Made by a program: the position numbers and the translations under genes. Below the pieces are notes generated by a model, which worked only from the letters and a program-made list of their open reading frames with translations, did not search any database and was not told the origin of the DNA. A stretch of DNA of 49,680 bases from Parachlamydiales bacterium (lineage in GTDB: Bacteria; Chlamydiota; Chlamydiia; Chlamydiales; Rhabdochlamydiaceae): assembly GCA_020053915.1 (NCBI GenBank), contig JAGVMG010000063.1, positions 1 to 49,680 on the forward strand, read 5' to 3'. Positions 8,611 through 17,433 of this stretch are shown here, in pieces; positions within the stretch are counted from its first letter, which is position 1, and the number at the start of each line of letters is the position of its first letter.

Positions 8611-9861
8611 ATGAAAACGGAAAGCTTGCCTACAGATTCGTTTCACCAGAAAACGCGCCGCGCGCTCCTCTGGATGAACCTTTCCAACGAGCCCTTTGTG
8701 GTGCTCTACGCCCTCTTGCCCTTTATTTTTCGAAAGGATTTGGGCGCCTCCTTATTGCAGATTTCTATTTTAACTGCATTGCGTCCCGTTCTGCCTTTAT
8801 TTTCCTTTTATTGGAGCGCTAATTTAACAAATCGAAAACATCTGTTGCGCTCAAATCTTATCGGCGCTTGGGTGCTTGGACGAATTCCTTTTCTGTTTGT
8901 TCCTTGGTTTGACAACGCATGGTATATTATCTTTTGCTGCGCGGTGTATGAATTTTTTAATAAATCGGGGATCCCAGCACTTATGGAGATATTAAAAATT
9001 AATATCCCCAAAGACGCTCGAGAAAAAACGTATACCTTCTATTTCGTTTTAAGTTTTATCGAAAGTATCTTGCTGGGACTGATGATGGGAGGCCTGCTCG
9101 ATCACCATCCGGGCATTTGGCGTATCCTTTGTTGCCTGACTGTTCTCATGGGCTTGAGCAGTATTTTTGTTCAAATGCGCGTGCCGATTCCGTTAGATAA
9201 CATGCCAGAGATCGCTTTACCCTCTTTAAAAACCCGTCTTGTCCAGCCCTGGGTAGAGGCTTTTGCTCTGTTAAAAAGACGCCCTGACTTTGCGAAATTT
9301 CAGTGGGGTTTTATGACGGGGGGATTCGGGTTGATGCTGATTGCACCGAGTCTTTCCATTTACTATGTCGATTTCTTGAATCTGGAACACACTCAAATCG
9401 TCACAGGGCGCTCGATTTTGATGGGTGTCGGGATTGTGCTCTCTTCTTATTTTTGGAGAAAAGCGCTCTCGGGACTGGCAATTCCTAGACTTACCTCGAA
9501 AATCTTAATCGGATTTGCCCTCTTTCCTCTCGTTTTACTCCTCTCCACGTTCAACATGCAGTGGTTCTACCTCTCTTTCATCATCTACGGTATTGCGCAA
9601 GCGGGAAGTCATTTACTATGGAATCTCTCCGGAACGCTCTTTGCAGGTCAAGAAGACAGCTCTCCCTATTCACGCGTTAATATCTTGATGGTGGGGCTGC
9701 GCGGAATTGTTGCCCCTGCGCTCGGAGGAATCTTTTGCAAATTGTTTGGCCCGATCCCGATGCTGATCTCTGGAGGGGTGATTTGTCTGTTAGGTGCGTG
9801 GTATGCCAAGAGTGTAAGCTTCAATCGAAAGGCCGCCGTGGTAGAAGGGGAAAGAGGATAG
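8611..9861 (+). CDS. Major facilitator superfamily transporter, substrate unknown
   Basis: This 416-residue protein has about 12 hydrophobic segments spread over its length, beginning with NEPFVVLYALLPFIF and ending with PMLISGGVICLLGAWYA. The layout fits MFS secondary transporters; I do not see a motif that fixes the substrate. A G-run (GGGGGG) lies directly before the ATG and serves poorly as a ribosome binding site. The gene breaks the otherwise minus-strand block and has no counterpart in the C. trachomatis order as I remember it. Its last 72 bases overlap the 3' end of the convergent methyltransferase gene. Confidence 0.75.
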   Translation: MKTESLPTDSFHQKTRRALLWMNLSNEPFVVLYALLPFIFRKDLGASLLQISILTALRPVLPLFSFYWSANLTNRKHLLRSNLIGAWVLGRIPFLFVPWFDNAWYIIFCCAVYEFFNKSGIPALMEILKINIPKDAREKTYTFYFVLSFIESILLGLMMGGLLDHHPGIWRILCCLTVLMGLSSIFVQMRVPIPLDNMPEIALPSLKTRLVQPWVEAFALLKRRPDFAKFQWGFMTGGFGLMLIAPSLSIYYVDFLNLEHTQIVTGRSILMGVGIVLSSYFWRKALSGLAIPRLTSKILIGFALFPLVLLLSTFNMQWFYLSFIIYGIAQAGSHLLWNLSGTLFAGQEDSSPYSRVNILMVGLRGIVAPALGGIFCKLFGPIPMLISGGVICLLGAWYAKSVSFNRKAAVVEGERG

Positions 9862-10914
9862 GATTGTCAGGCCCGTCGCACTCACAAGCTCCTCATCAGG
9901 AGCCAGGACCCAGGCTCTTACTTTGGTCGGGCTTGAGCGCTTAACGAATTCACCCAATTGCCGATAGATTTCCTTAGATGTTTCTAACCGCTTACCGAAA
10001 GGAGGGTTGGTCACGACAAGCGTGGGAGGTGTTCTTGGTCGATAGCGTGCAATCGACGCTTGAACGACCTCGATCTCTTTTGCAAATCCCACATTCTGAA
10101 GATGTGTTTGGCAGATTTGAATCGCTTCTCGATCTTGATCCGCTCCAAAAATCTTGCCAGGCTGCAAAGGGATCCTCTCCGCATTGAGTTCTTCTTTGAT
10201 CTCTTCCCATAAAAGCGGCTCATGTTCCGACATTAAGAGAAAACCCCAAGATTTGCGGAAGTAGCCTGCTGGCGTTTTTGTTGCAAGAAGGGCAGCTTCG
10301 ATCAAAAAGGTTCCCGATCCGCAAAAAGGATCGCATAAGATCGTATCTGATTTATATCTGGCTTCCATGAGGAGTGCCGCAGCCAAGTTCTCTTGGATGC
10401 TAGCTACGGAACTTAATGTGCGCCATCCCCGTTTGTACAAGGGGGCTCCAGAGGTGTCTAGGCTGATAATCCCGCGATTGTTGTGAATGAAAAGATTGAG
10501 CTGGACATCGGGATTTTTCACATCGACAGAAGGGCGTGCGCCTTTCTCTTCTCGGATCCGATCGCAAACACCATCTTTCATCACTTGAGCCCCATAGAGG
10601 CTGTTGCGGATGTTAGGGTGGCTTACATTGGAATCGATTGCAAATGTTTTCGTCTCATCGAGGTAATTGAGCCAAGGGATTTCTTTTGAAGCGCGGTAGA
10701 GAGAGTCTTTGTCTTTACAGTTAAAATGTTTCAGCGGCCAAAGCACGCGCGTCGCCAAACGAGAGCCATAATTAATCCGATAGACGTTTTCAATCGTCTG
10801 AGGAGCAAAAACTCCGCGGAAGCTAGAGCGCACGGCTTTGACTTTAAGATTTTGAAGTTCTTTAACTAAAAGTTCTTCGCATTGCTCAGGGCAGGTGATG
10901 AAAAGTTCTGTCAT
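9790..10914 (-). CDS. RlmL-type 23S rRNA guanine-N2 methyltransferase (THUMP + MTase)
   Basis: The protein begins MTELFITCPEQCEELLVKEL, the usual start of the RlmL/TrmG10 family. It continues with a THUMP-like RNA-binding part and then a Rossmann methyltransferase: SAM-binding motif DPFCGSGTFLIEAAL and catalytic motif NPPFGKRL. Such enzymes form N2-methylguanosine in rRNA or tRNA. At 374 aa it corresponds to the N-terminal half of E. coli RlmKL. The frame is open further upstream to 11034, but that part lies inside ychF, so I start at the ATG at 10914, one base after the ychF stop. Co-transcription with ychF is likely. Confidence 0.88.
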   Translation of the reverse strand: MTELFITCPEQCEELLVKELQNLKVKAVRSSFRGVFAPQTIENVYRINYGSRLATRVLWPLKHFNCKDKDSLYRASKEIPWLNYLDETKTFAIDSNVSHPNIRNSLYGAQVMKDGVCDRIREEKGARPSVDVKNPDVQLNLFIHNNRGIISLDTSGAPLYKRGWRTLSSVASIQENLAAALLMEARYKSDTILCDPFCGSGTFLIEAALLATKTPAGYFRKSWGFLLMSEHEPLLWEEIKEELNAERIPLQPGKIFGADQDREAIQICQTHLQNVGFAKEIEVVQASIARYRPRTPPTLVVTNPPFGKRLETSKEIYRQLGEFVKRSSPTKVRAWVLAPDEELVSATGLTILSSFPFYHGGLSIEAYTLGIPRT

Positions 10915-10915
10915 G

Positions 10916-12010
10916 TTAGTTATGAAAAAAGAGCACAACATCGCCGTCTTTAACGATGTAGTCTTTCCCCTCCGAACGCGCTTTACCGGCATCGCGTGCG
11001 CCGACTCGTCCATCATATTTGACCATGTCGTCAAACGCGATCACTTCAGCGCGGATAAATCCTTTCTGTAAATCGGTGTGGATTTTCCCCGCAGCCTCAG
11101 GAGCTTTGGTGCCACGAGTGATTGTCCAAGCACGCGTTTCAATTTCACCTGTGGTGATGTAGGTGAGTAGTCCAAGCGCATCAAATGCTCCTTTAATCAG
11201 ACGATTAAGGCCAGAATCATCTACTCCTAACGATTTTAAAAACTCAGCGGCACCCTCTTCATCGAGCTGCGCGATCTCTTCTTCGAGCTTCGCACAAATC
11301 GGGATCACGGTGTTGCCTTCTTTTGTCGCGTAGTCTCTCACGCGCTGCACGTATTCATTTTCCATAGAAGGCAGATCGCTTTCAGAGACGTTGGTTGCGT
11401 AGATGACTTTTTTATCGGTTAAGAACGGATAGTCCGCTAGGCACAGGCGCTCTTCATCAGTAAGATCTAGTGTGCGCAGAGCTTTGTTTTGATTTAAGTG
11501 GACAAGCGCTTTTTTGAGAGCATCGATGACAGGAAGGAGCTCTTTTCTGCCTTTCGCCTGTTTTTCTAAACGGCTGACAATATTGTCTGCCATTTGAAGA
11601 TCGGAGAGGATGAGTTCGAGGTTAATGACCTCGATATCGGCGATCGGATCAACTTTACCTGCGACGTGGATCACATCGTCATTTTCGAAGCAGCGAACCA
11701 CGTGGACAATCGCATCGGTTTCGCGGATGTTCGCTAAGAACTGGTTACCGAGGCCCTCTCCTTGAGAGGCTCCTTTTACAAGGCCTGCGATATCGACAAA
11801 CGTGACCGTAGCTGGGATGATCTTAGTGCTATTAGACATGTCAGAGAGCACTTTAAGGCGTGGATCGGGGACATCGACAATGCCCACATTCGGGTCGATG
11901 GTGCAAAACGGATAGTTGGCAGCAGCAGCAGCTTTGCGCGTTAATGCGTTAAATAGAGTTGACTTACCGACGTTGGGCAGACCAACGATACCACAGGAAA
12001 AACCAGCCAT
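10916..12010 (-). CDS. ychF: Ribosome-binding ATPase YchF (OLA1 family)
   Basis: YchF is a conserved P-loop protein that binds ribosomes and hydrolyses ATP rather than GTP. Visible parts: Walker [10 protein letters not shown] at residues 10-18, Walker B-like DIAGLVKGA, the G4 position changed to the NVSE type (ATNVSES) that goes with ATP preference, and a C-terminal TGS domain ([40 protein letters not shown]). Length 364 aa is standard. In Chlamydia ychF follows sctU directly (CT092); here an MFS gene and a methyltransferase gene lie between them. Confidence 0.97.
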   Translation of the reverse strand: MAGFSCGIVGLPNVGKSTLFNALTRKAAAAANYPFCTIDPNVGIVDVPDPRLKVLSDMSNSTKIIPATVTFVDIAGLVKGASQGEGLGNQFLANIRETDAIVHVVRCFENDDVIHVAGKVDPIADIEVINLELILSDLQMADNIVSRLEKQAKGRKELLPVIDALKKALVHLNQNKALRTLDLTDEERLCLADYPFLTDKKVIYATNVSESDLPSMENEYVQRVRDYATKEGNTVIPICAKLEEEIAQLDEEGAAEFLKSLGVDDSGLNRLIKGAFDALGLLTYITTGEIETRAWTITRGTKAPEAAGKIHTDLQKGFIRAEVIAFDDMVKYDGRVGARDAGKARSEGKDYIVKDGDVVLFFHN

Positions 12011-12110
12011 AGAGCTCCCTTACAATAATTAAGGGACTTAAGATAGAGGATCTAAGGGTGTTTTGCAAGGAGATTTATCTGGTTTAAAGTATCTCGAAAA
12101 TGAAGAGATT

Positions 12111-12140
12111 ACCCCTTCCGCGTGAGGGTGGGAAGGGGGT
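12111..12140 (-). terminator. Possible terminator hairpin after the LRR gene
   Basis: A CCCCTTCC / GGAAGGGG stem with an 11-base loop lies 10 bases beyond the LRR gene's stop codon. T-rich sequence lies on its plus-strand side (AAATTTTTTATT) rather than on the minus-strand exit, so the direction of action is uncertain. Confidence 0.3.
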
Positions 12141-12149
12141 GTAAATTTT

Positions 12150-13913
12150 TTATTCTAATTCGGTTTGGAGTAAGTGGCGATAGAGGATCCCGGAGAGCGT
12201 GAATTCACGTAAGCGATTATTTGATAACAGAGTATCTAATGATTCTCGAGCGCCCTCTGGCAATCTGGACACTTCGAAAGCACCCCAGAAACCAATAGTT
12301 TCGTCACAAACAAAACCTGTTAAATTTGTTAAGGAAATGTTTGTTTGAATGGATTCAATGAATTTTATTATCCCCTCTTGATTTAAAGGAATTGAAATAT
12401 TCAAATCTTTTAATGTTGAGTTTAGGCTAAGCGCGTGTTCTAAAGGCTCAAGGTGTAATGGCTCTCTAGGAGCGTCATAAGTCAGGCGCAGAGATAATTT
12501 TTCAATAGATTGGTTTTGTTCGAGCATATGAGATAATTCATGAATTATTGTTTGGCTTTGAATAAATCGCGGCAATATGAGGTGAGAGAGTGTGATATTG
12601 TGATGAAGGGATCTCGCTATTGCACAATAGCCTTCTTCTTCAAATGAAACAGCATCTAAATCTAGATGGCAAAGCGCGCTATGACTTCTTAAGGCCCTTG
12701 CAAGCTCGACAGCTCCCTCATCACCCATCGGAGTTTCAGATTCTGTGATTCTCAATGCACAAAGAGTTGTGGGATTTGCTATGAGGGCATCTGCAATAGT
12801 GAACCAGTGATGCTGCGCACTAAAGTGGCTCAAAGCTAAATCCGTTAAACTTGTATTTGTTTTGATCACTTCAGAGATAGCAGTAGCTCTTTGTTCTAAG
12901 TCCTCGGGATCTTTACATTCGGTAAAAGTAAGCTCTAAGCTACTTAAAGTGGAATTTTCTTTTAATCCGTCCTTAAGAACAATCATTGCTTCTGTTTCGA
13001 TATAAGGCAGTTCCAAGGATGTTAAAGAGCTGGTCGTAGACAACAGAAGAGAAAGCGCTGCTGCAGTGTTTTTTTTGAGGCGGGTTTCGTACCACCCTTT
13101 TAGATTTAGAGTTGAAAGAGAAGGTGCGAGAAGAATGCCGCAGAATAAAGGGACAATTTGTTCTCGGGTGAGTTGAGAGTCCAATAGAGTTAAGGTCTTG
13201 AAATTGGGGTGAGCCATCATCACTGAAGAAATTGCTTGGCACGAATTCTTGTGTAATGCGGGCCTTGTTAATTTTAAAGTGGTGAGCTCCGATCCGCTGG
13301 CAGCAAGTATTTCGAAAATTTCAACAAACGTTTTTTCACTCATTCGGACATTTTCAAGAGACAGTTTTCGTAAAGATGTCATTTTGGAAAGAGAGCTCTT
13401 TATTCGTGTTACGCTTGTATCCTCAATTGTCCATGAAGATCCCAGTCTCAAATAAGTAAGAGCTGGGCAAGCTTGTAATAGATCAGCAAATGTGGGTGGA
13501 AGCGTAGAAGGATGATCCGTAGAGAGGGATAGACTGTCAAGTGCAGGAGGAACATGTCTCATTAACGTTTTAAAGATTTTGTCAATGCCCGTTGCGCCAT
13601 TGCGCAGTTCTACATGCACAGCGAGTGAGGAAGGGTGAAGCTTTAAGAAAAAGATGAGATAGTCTTTTGTTAAAAACTTAATTATTTTTTTTGAGAAAGG
13701 GTCTTTTTTATTTAAAAAAAGAGTTGTATAAATGGAGGTGTCTTCAGTTTTTTTATTATAGGTAATGACGGTGCTAGCTCTTCCAAAAAAACGCACTTGT
13801 TCCAGTGTGCAGCTTGTTTCTCGTGGTGCGATTTTTTCCCACTCCATTGCGGCGGGAAACGGCGATATCAATGAAGTTATACTTGAATGTGGTGCAGAAG
13901 AACTAGAAGCCAT
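12150..13913 (-). CDS. Leucine-rich-repeat protein, ribonuclease-inhibitor type; candidate effector
   Basis: After about 110 residues without clear repeats, the 587-aa protein is built of many leucine-rich repeats with a period near 28 residues, for example LDSLSLS, LTYLRLGSSW, LRKLSLENVRM, LTTLKLTRPAL, LSSLELTFTEC, LTDLALSHFS, LCHLDLDAVSF, LSHLILPRF and LKDLNISIPL. This is the ribonuclease-inhibitor/NLR-type repeat common in eukaryotes and in secreted chlamydial-relative proteins. No signal peptide is visible; the Ser-rich N-terminus (MASSSSAPHSS) would suit type III export. The gene stands between ychF and ribF, which are neighbours in Chlamydia, so it is an insertion. Function as a host-directed protein is inference. 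Confidence 0.8.
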   Translation of the reverse strand: MASSSSAPHSSITSLISPFPAAMEWEKIAPRETSCTLEQVRFFGRASTVITYNKKTEDTSIYTTLFLNKKDPFSKKIIKFLTKDYLIFFLKLHPSSLAVHVELRNGATGIDKIFKTLMRHVPPALDSLSLSTDHPSTLPPTFADLLQACPALTYLRLGSSWTIEDTSVTRIKSSLSKMTSLRKLSLENVRMSEKTFVEIFEILAASGSELTTLKLTRPALHKNSCQAISSVMMAHPNFKTLTLLDSQLTREQIVPLFCGILLAPSLSTLNLKGWYETRLKKNTAAALSLLLSTTSSLTSLELPYIETEAMIVLKDGLKENSTLSSLELTFTECKDPEDLEQRATAISEVIKTNTSLTDLALSHFSAQHHWFTIADALIANPTTLCALRITESETPMGDEGAVELARALRSHSALCHLDLDAVSFEEEGYCAIARSLHHNITLSHLILPRFIQSQTIIHELSHMLEQNQSIEKLSLRLTYDAPREPLHLEPLEHALSLNSTLKDLNISIPLNQEGIIKFIESIQTNISLTNLTGFVCDETIGFWGAFEVSRLPEGARESLDTLLSNNRLREFTLSGILYRHLLQTELE

Positions 13914-14175
13914 AAATTCTCAATATTTTATAATTAATTGGTATTTAGATTATAAATTTTAGTTTTGTGTGTTATAAATGTCAACATTAAATAATTTATT
14001 GTTAGCGAAGAATAGACATGTCCTCTGCACCAGGCAAAATTTTCAAATATTTCTTAACGTGCTAAACTCCATATGTTTATAACTTTAAAGAGTTTGTAAA
14101 ATTCATCGATTTTATAAAATTATTATTATGCTGTTTTGGTGAGGCGGGATATCAAAAGTTGAATTTTTTAATGGA
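13914..14175. other. AT-rich intergenic stretch upstream of the LRR gene
   Basis: No gene seen. The stretch has long A/T runs and is clearly richer in A+T than the housekeeping genes around it. It should contain the promoter of the LRR gene, but the low complexity allows too many -10-like matches to choose one. Confidence 0.4.
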
Positions 14176-14256
14176 TTAGGAGACGGTCTTACCGAATATG
14201 TTTTCCCAGATCCAGGTAATCAAGTCCTGCATGAATTTTACCCTAGAAATATTCAT
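14176..14256 (-). CDS. Possible 26-aa amphipathic peptide behind the kinase gene
   Basis: A short frame starts with ATG at 14256 and stops with TAA at 14176. A strong AAGGAG Shine-Dalgarno sequence (14266-14271) lies 9 bases upstream, and only 4 bases separate it from the stop codon of the kinase-like gene. The peptide starts MNISRVKFMQ and contains QDLITWIWENIFGK, which on a helical wheel would place Ile, Leu, Trp and Phe on one face and Asp, Glu and Lys on the other. Size and amphipathic character recall small membrane-active bacterial peptides. I recognise no homologue, and such a frame can arise by chance. Confidence 0.35.
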   Translation of the reverse strand: MNISRVKFMQDLITWIWENIFGKTVS

Positions 14257-14275
14257 GATAACATACTCCTTGTGG

Positions 14276-15427
14276 TTAGGAATTGTGTTGTGTCCTCTGC
14301 CGTTTTGGCGAGGGAGGCTCTTGTTTTTTTAAAGCTGATAGAAATGTATAGCAATCCAGCGGGGTCCAACGCTTTGAAGGATCAAACTGCTGCAGTTTAT
14401 AAATCGCATAATCGACAGGATCTCCGTCGGGAGCAGCTTTGGATATCCATTCTGACTGAAGTGATGGAGCCGAATTAAAAATTCTTAAAGCGTAGGGTTC
14501 AAAAGCTGTATAGTCAGCAGAAGATTTGATGTTCATTGCTTTAGTGATATAGGGACCAAAGAGCGGGTGGTCCCACCATTGTGTGAAAGCAAGTCTTAAG
14601 GCAATTCCCAGCTGCCAGCCATCGTACCGTTTAGTTATAACAGCTAATGGTGTTTTAGTTGCTAAAGCGATTACCATTTCTGGGGGTAAATAATGAGGTG
14701 TTCCTGGACTGTCATCAACTGGGGATCCAATTTTAATCGCGGAATCTAAATCGCTTAATCTTAAGATTAAGCCTCCGGTTTCATCGAGTCCGTAAAGGAT
14801 GTTTTCTAGTTTGAAATCGCGATGAATATAATTCAGTGCGTGCAGTCGACAGATGATGTAAGAGAGTTGCAGCGCGATGGAAAAGCTAGTGTTGGGCCAA
14901 TCAAGTAGGGCGTCAGGTCTTAGTGCAATGAGATCAAACAGATCCCCGTTCCATTTTTTGGCTAAATAAACTTCCCTATGGGTGCCATCTTTTTTTGATC
15001 CCCAAGGTTTAATCAAATAGCTTCCCTCAATGGGTTCGCATCCCGCATCTTTAAGGAGTAAATTAAGCATATATTCTTGGTATATGGCGTGGGGACGTGA
15101 AGGCGTTGTTTTGGACGATAGATAGGCAACTACTTTCCCTGTTTTTCTATGAGCGGCGGTGTAAACTTTTTTTTTAGCTCCTTGTCCTAATTTTTGATGT
15201 CCTGCTTGATGGCGATTATAGACGTTGAAGACTGCGGAGCTTGTTGTGATGAGAGTTGTCGTACTCGTAGGATCATTGGGAATGCGTCTGAAGATAATTG
15301 GGGATTTTAATACAAATGTCCCCCGTTTTTTTTCCGGTGAATGAAGTTCCAATTCTGCGGGGTTTGAAGATGAGGAAGCCGAGCTTAAACTAGAAGGAGT
15401 AATGCATGTTGTTGGATTGATCGACAT
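14276..15427 (-). CDS. Eukaryotic-like Ser/Thr protein kinase domain protein; candidate effector
   Basis: About 70 polar residues precede a kinase fold: glycine-loop-like GQGAKKKVYTA (81-91), an alpha-C-like Glu in IYQEYM, catalytic loop HRDFKLEN at 202-209, a metal-site Asp226 in SDLDSA in place of DFG, and an APE-like GTPHYLPPE (242-250). The usual VAIK lysine position reads VVAYL, so ATP anchoring must differ or the enzyme may be weak. No transmembrane segment is visible, unlike the PknB/PknD type. It stands beside the LRR gene in DNA inserted between ychF and ribF. Secretion into the host is plausible but is inference. Confidence 0.8.
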   Translation of the reverse strand: MSINPTTCITPSSLSSASSSSNPAELELHSPEKKRGTFVLKSPIIFRRIPNDPTSTTTLITTSSAVFNVYNRHQAGHQKLGQGAKKKVYTAAHRKTGKVVAYLSSKTTPSRPHAIYQEYMLNLLLKDAGCEPIEGSYLIKPWGSKKDGTHREVYLAKKWNGDLFDLIALRPDALLDWPNTSFSIALQLSYIICRLHALNYIHRDFKLENILYGLDETGGLILRLSDLDSAIKIGSPVDDSPGTPHYLPPEMVIALATKTPLAVITKRYDGWQLGIALRLAFTQWWDHPLFGPYITKAMNIKSSADYTAFEPYALRIFNSAPSLQSEWISKAAPDGDPVDYAIYKLQQFDPSKRWTPLDCYTFLSALKKQEPPSPKRQRTQHNS

Positions 15428-15515
15428 TATTTATTACCGTTTTTTTATATTATCTTAATTATATAATCAAACTGTAATAAAAGTGAACTTGAAATAATAT
15501 TTTTAATGCTTAGAA

Positions 15516-16307
15516 TTAGCTGATGAACACGATTTCAACTAACGGTTTTAAAGGGTTAAATGGGAGCTTTTCCCATTGAGGAAGGTCTACCCGTACTGCA
15601 GCGCGCTTATGGTCGATATGACACCTTCCAAGATGTTGGACATCGGAAAGCTGCAGCTCGATGGGATAAATTCCGTCTGGGGGGAGACAGAGGCCGGAGA
15701 CGTGCATCTGATAATGGGCGTTTTCTTGGACAAGGGGGGCATAGATCGAATAGGGTCTTCCGAGGAGAGCCTCAACAGCGGCAAATTCTCCTTTCACTAG
15801 ATGCTTGCGGATCCTTCCAGAGGAAACAGGCAAGTTATCGATCATGACCTTCGGGAGATAATCGACGGAGAAGTTGAGGGTTTGGGCAAGCGCGCGGACC
15901 TGGGGCTCATCGCCTTGCCGGTCCTTGCCAAAACTCGCACCAATACCTAAAAGCAGGTGGGTCAGAGAGAGCTGCTCTTTGAGCTTGGTCAGGAAGGCTG
16001 AGAAAGATTGGGCCGCAAATTCTGGAGTGAAGGGGATCACGATGCATGTGTCCACGCCCGCTTTCTCTAAAAGCTTCAGCTTGTGTTCTGTCGTGGTGAG
16101 AAGCGGGGAAGGGGCTCTATGGGCAAAGAGATCGGCGGGGTGGTTCGAAAAGGTGAGGACGGTAAGATTACCTTGTGGAGTAATCTGAGTCCGCAGGGCT
16201 TTAAAGAGAGCTTGATGTCCGAGATGCACGCCATCGAATGTCCCGATAGTAAGTCCGGAAGGGGAATGGGAGTGGGGAAGCGCATTTAAGTCGGTATAAA
16301 TCTGCAT
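15516..16307 (-). CDS. ribF: RibF-type FAD synthetase, flavokinase part shortened
   Basis: RibF proteins make FMN from riboflavin and FAD from FMN. The N-terminal nucleotidyltransferase domain is clear: TIGTFDGVHLGHQALF, HLLLGIGASFGKDRQGD and SSGRIRKHL. After residue ~180 the protein has only about 85 residues and lacks the recognisable G-x-LGFPTAN flavokinase motif; PPDGIYPIEL may be a remnant of the GVY strand. Bifunctional RibF is usually about 310 aa, whereas this one is 263 aa. It may therefore only adenylylate FMN, or it may be a divergent bifunctional enzyme. The position before truB matches CT093. Confidence 0.88.
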   Translation of the reverse strand: MQIYTDLNALPHSHSPSGLTIGTFDGVHLGHQALFKALRTQITPQGNLTVLTFSNHPADLFAHRAPSPLLTTTEHKLKLLEKAGVDTCIVIPFTPEFAAQSFSAFLTKLKEQLSLTHLLLGIGASFGKDRQGDEPQVRALAQTLNFSVDYLPKVMIDNLPVSSGRIRKHLVKGEFAAVEALLGRPYSIYAPLVQENAHYQMHVSGLCLPPDGIYPIELQLSDVQHLGRCHIDHKRAAVRVDLPQWEKLPFNPLKPLVEIVFIS

Positions 16308-16343
16308 GGGAAGTTCTCAGTTGTGAATACTACTGATATTTCC

Positions 16344-17045
16344 CTAAACGGGTATTGATGCCAACAAATAATCTTGCCAGAGATAATAAGGATCAAGGAT
16401 TTGAGAGCCATCGCAACACGTCTCTAGAGAAATGGTACCAGATCTTGTGCGGGCAAGAGCGCATAGATGGGCGCCGCAGCCAAGTTGTTCTCCGATCTCA
16501 TGTGCAAGGGTGCGGATGTAGGTGCCTTTAGTGCAGTGGACGTGGATCTCGAGATAGGGATAGGTGTAGCTGAGGATTTCTGTACGGATGGTTACGGGAA
16601 CAGCTTCCCGTTCAATGGTGATCCCTTTGCGGGCAAGTTCGTAGAGCTTTTTCCCAGCGACTTTTTTCGCAGAGAACATGGGCGGGGTTTGGAGAATCGT
16701 CCCTTGAAATCCTAAAAGTGCTTCTTCGATCTGTGCGAGAGTAGGAATCGTTGAAGACGTGGCGGTGACTTGACCATCGCAATCGAAGGTGTCCGTTGTG
16801 ATGCCGAGGTGAAGCTTCGCGCGGTATTCCTTATCTTGATGGAGAAACTGATCGGAAAGTTTAGTGAACTCTTTCCCGATAAGCATGACCATCACGCCTG
16901 TGGCAAAGGGGTCGAGGGTGCCCGCATGTCCTATTTTTTGGATGCCGGTGGCTTTGCGCAAGATAGCAACCATCGCAAAGGACGTTTTTCCGGCTGGCTT
17001 ATTCAGTGGAAGAATGCCGGTGATTTGATCACTCGCTCGCAGCAT
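16344..17045 (-). CDS. truB: tRNA pseudouridine-55 synthase
   Basis: TruB makes pseudouridine 55 in the T-loop of tRNAs. The start GILPLNKPAGKTSF and the catalytic motif KIGHAGTLDPFATGVM, with the catalytic Asp in TLDPF, are diagnostic; YIRTLAHEIGEQLGCGAHL follows near the C-terminus. About 233 residues fits the short chlamydial form without a large PUA domain. The frame is open to a TTG at 17060, but the ATG at 17045 gives an N-terminus of the usual length. It overlaps the end of rbfA by 17 bases, so coupling is likely. Confidence 0.94.
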   Translation of the reverse strand: MLRASDQITGILPLNKPAGKTSFAMVAILRKATGIQKIGHAGTLDPFATGVMVMLIGKEFTKLSDQFLHQDKEYRAKLHLGITTDTFDCDGQVTATSSTIPTLAQIEEALLGFQGTILQTPPMFSAKKVAGKKLYELARKGITIEREAVPVTIRTEILSYTYPYLEIHVHCTKGTYIRTLAHEIGEQLGCGAHLCALARTRSGTISLETCCDGSQILDPYYLWQDYLLASIPV

Positions 17046-17433
17046 CGGCGTCGGTTCCAAAGGATGGGGGGACTTGGCGTGATTTCTGCTCGTTGTGGAT
17101 CTCCGTGAGCAGGCTGTCGATCTTGAATTGCTGATCGACAGAGCAATCGAGTTTAAAAGTGAGCTCAGGGAAATAACGCATCACCACTTTTCTTGAGGAT
17201 TGGATGGCGATAAAGCCCGCAGCGGACTGCAAGGCTTTAATCGTTTCTTCTTTTTCTTGAGGTGTGCCGATGACGCTAATAGAGACTTTTGCGTGGTGCA
17301 AATCCTTTGTGATCTCGACTTGGGTCACCGTGATCAGTTGGTTGACATGCGGGTTGCGCACATCGCGCCGAATCACTTCGGAGATGACCTCTTTTAATAG
17401 GGAATTGAGTCGAACAATACGATTTTTTACCAT
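17029..17433 (-). CDS. rbfA: 30S ribosome-binding factor A
   Basis: RbfA helps 16S rRNA maturation and cold adaptation by binding the 30S subunit. The 134-aa protein has the expected type II KH-like pattern: RLNSLLKEVISEVIRRDVRNP, then VTQVEITKDLHHAKVSISV and a final strand region with LTFKLDCSVDQ. The ATG overlaps the infB stop by one base (TAATG), and the 3' end runs into truB, giving a tightly packed translation operon in the chlamydial order. Confidence 0.94.
   Translation of the reverse strand: MVKNRIVRLNSLLKEVISEVIRRDVRNPHVNQLITVTQVEITKDLHHAKVSISVIGTPQEKEETIKALQSAAGFIAIQSSRKVVMRYFPELTFKLDCSVDQQFKIDSLLTEIHNEQKSRQVPPSFGTDADAASE

Noticed and set aside
14142-14478. Plus-strand open frame of 112 codons across the kinase 3' end
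   Set aside because: Most of it is antisense to the kinase gene, it has no good start with a ribosome binding site, and no family is recognisable.
16308-16343. FMN riboswitch upstream of ribF
   Set aside because: The gene lies inside a tight operon with only 36 bases between truB and ribF, far too short for an FMN riboswitch.
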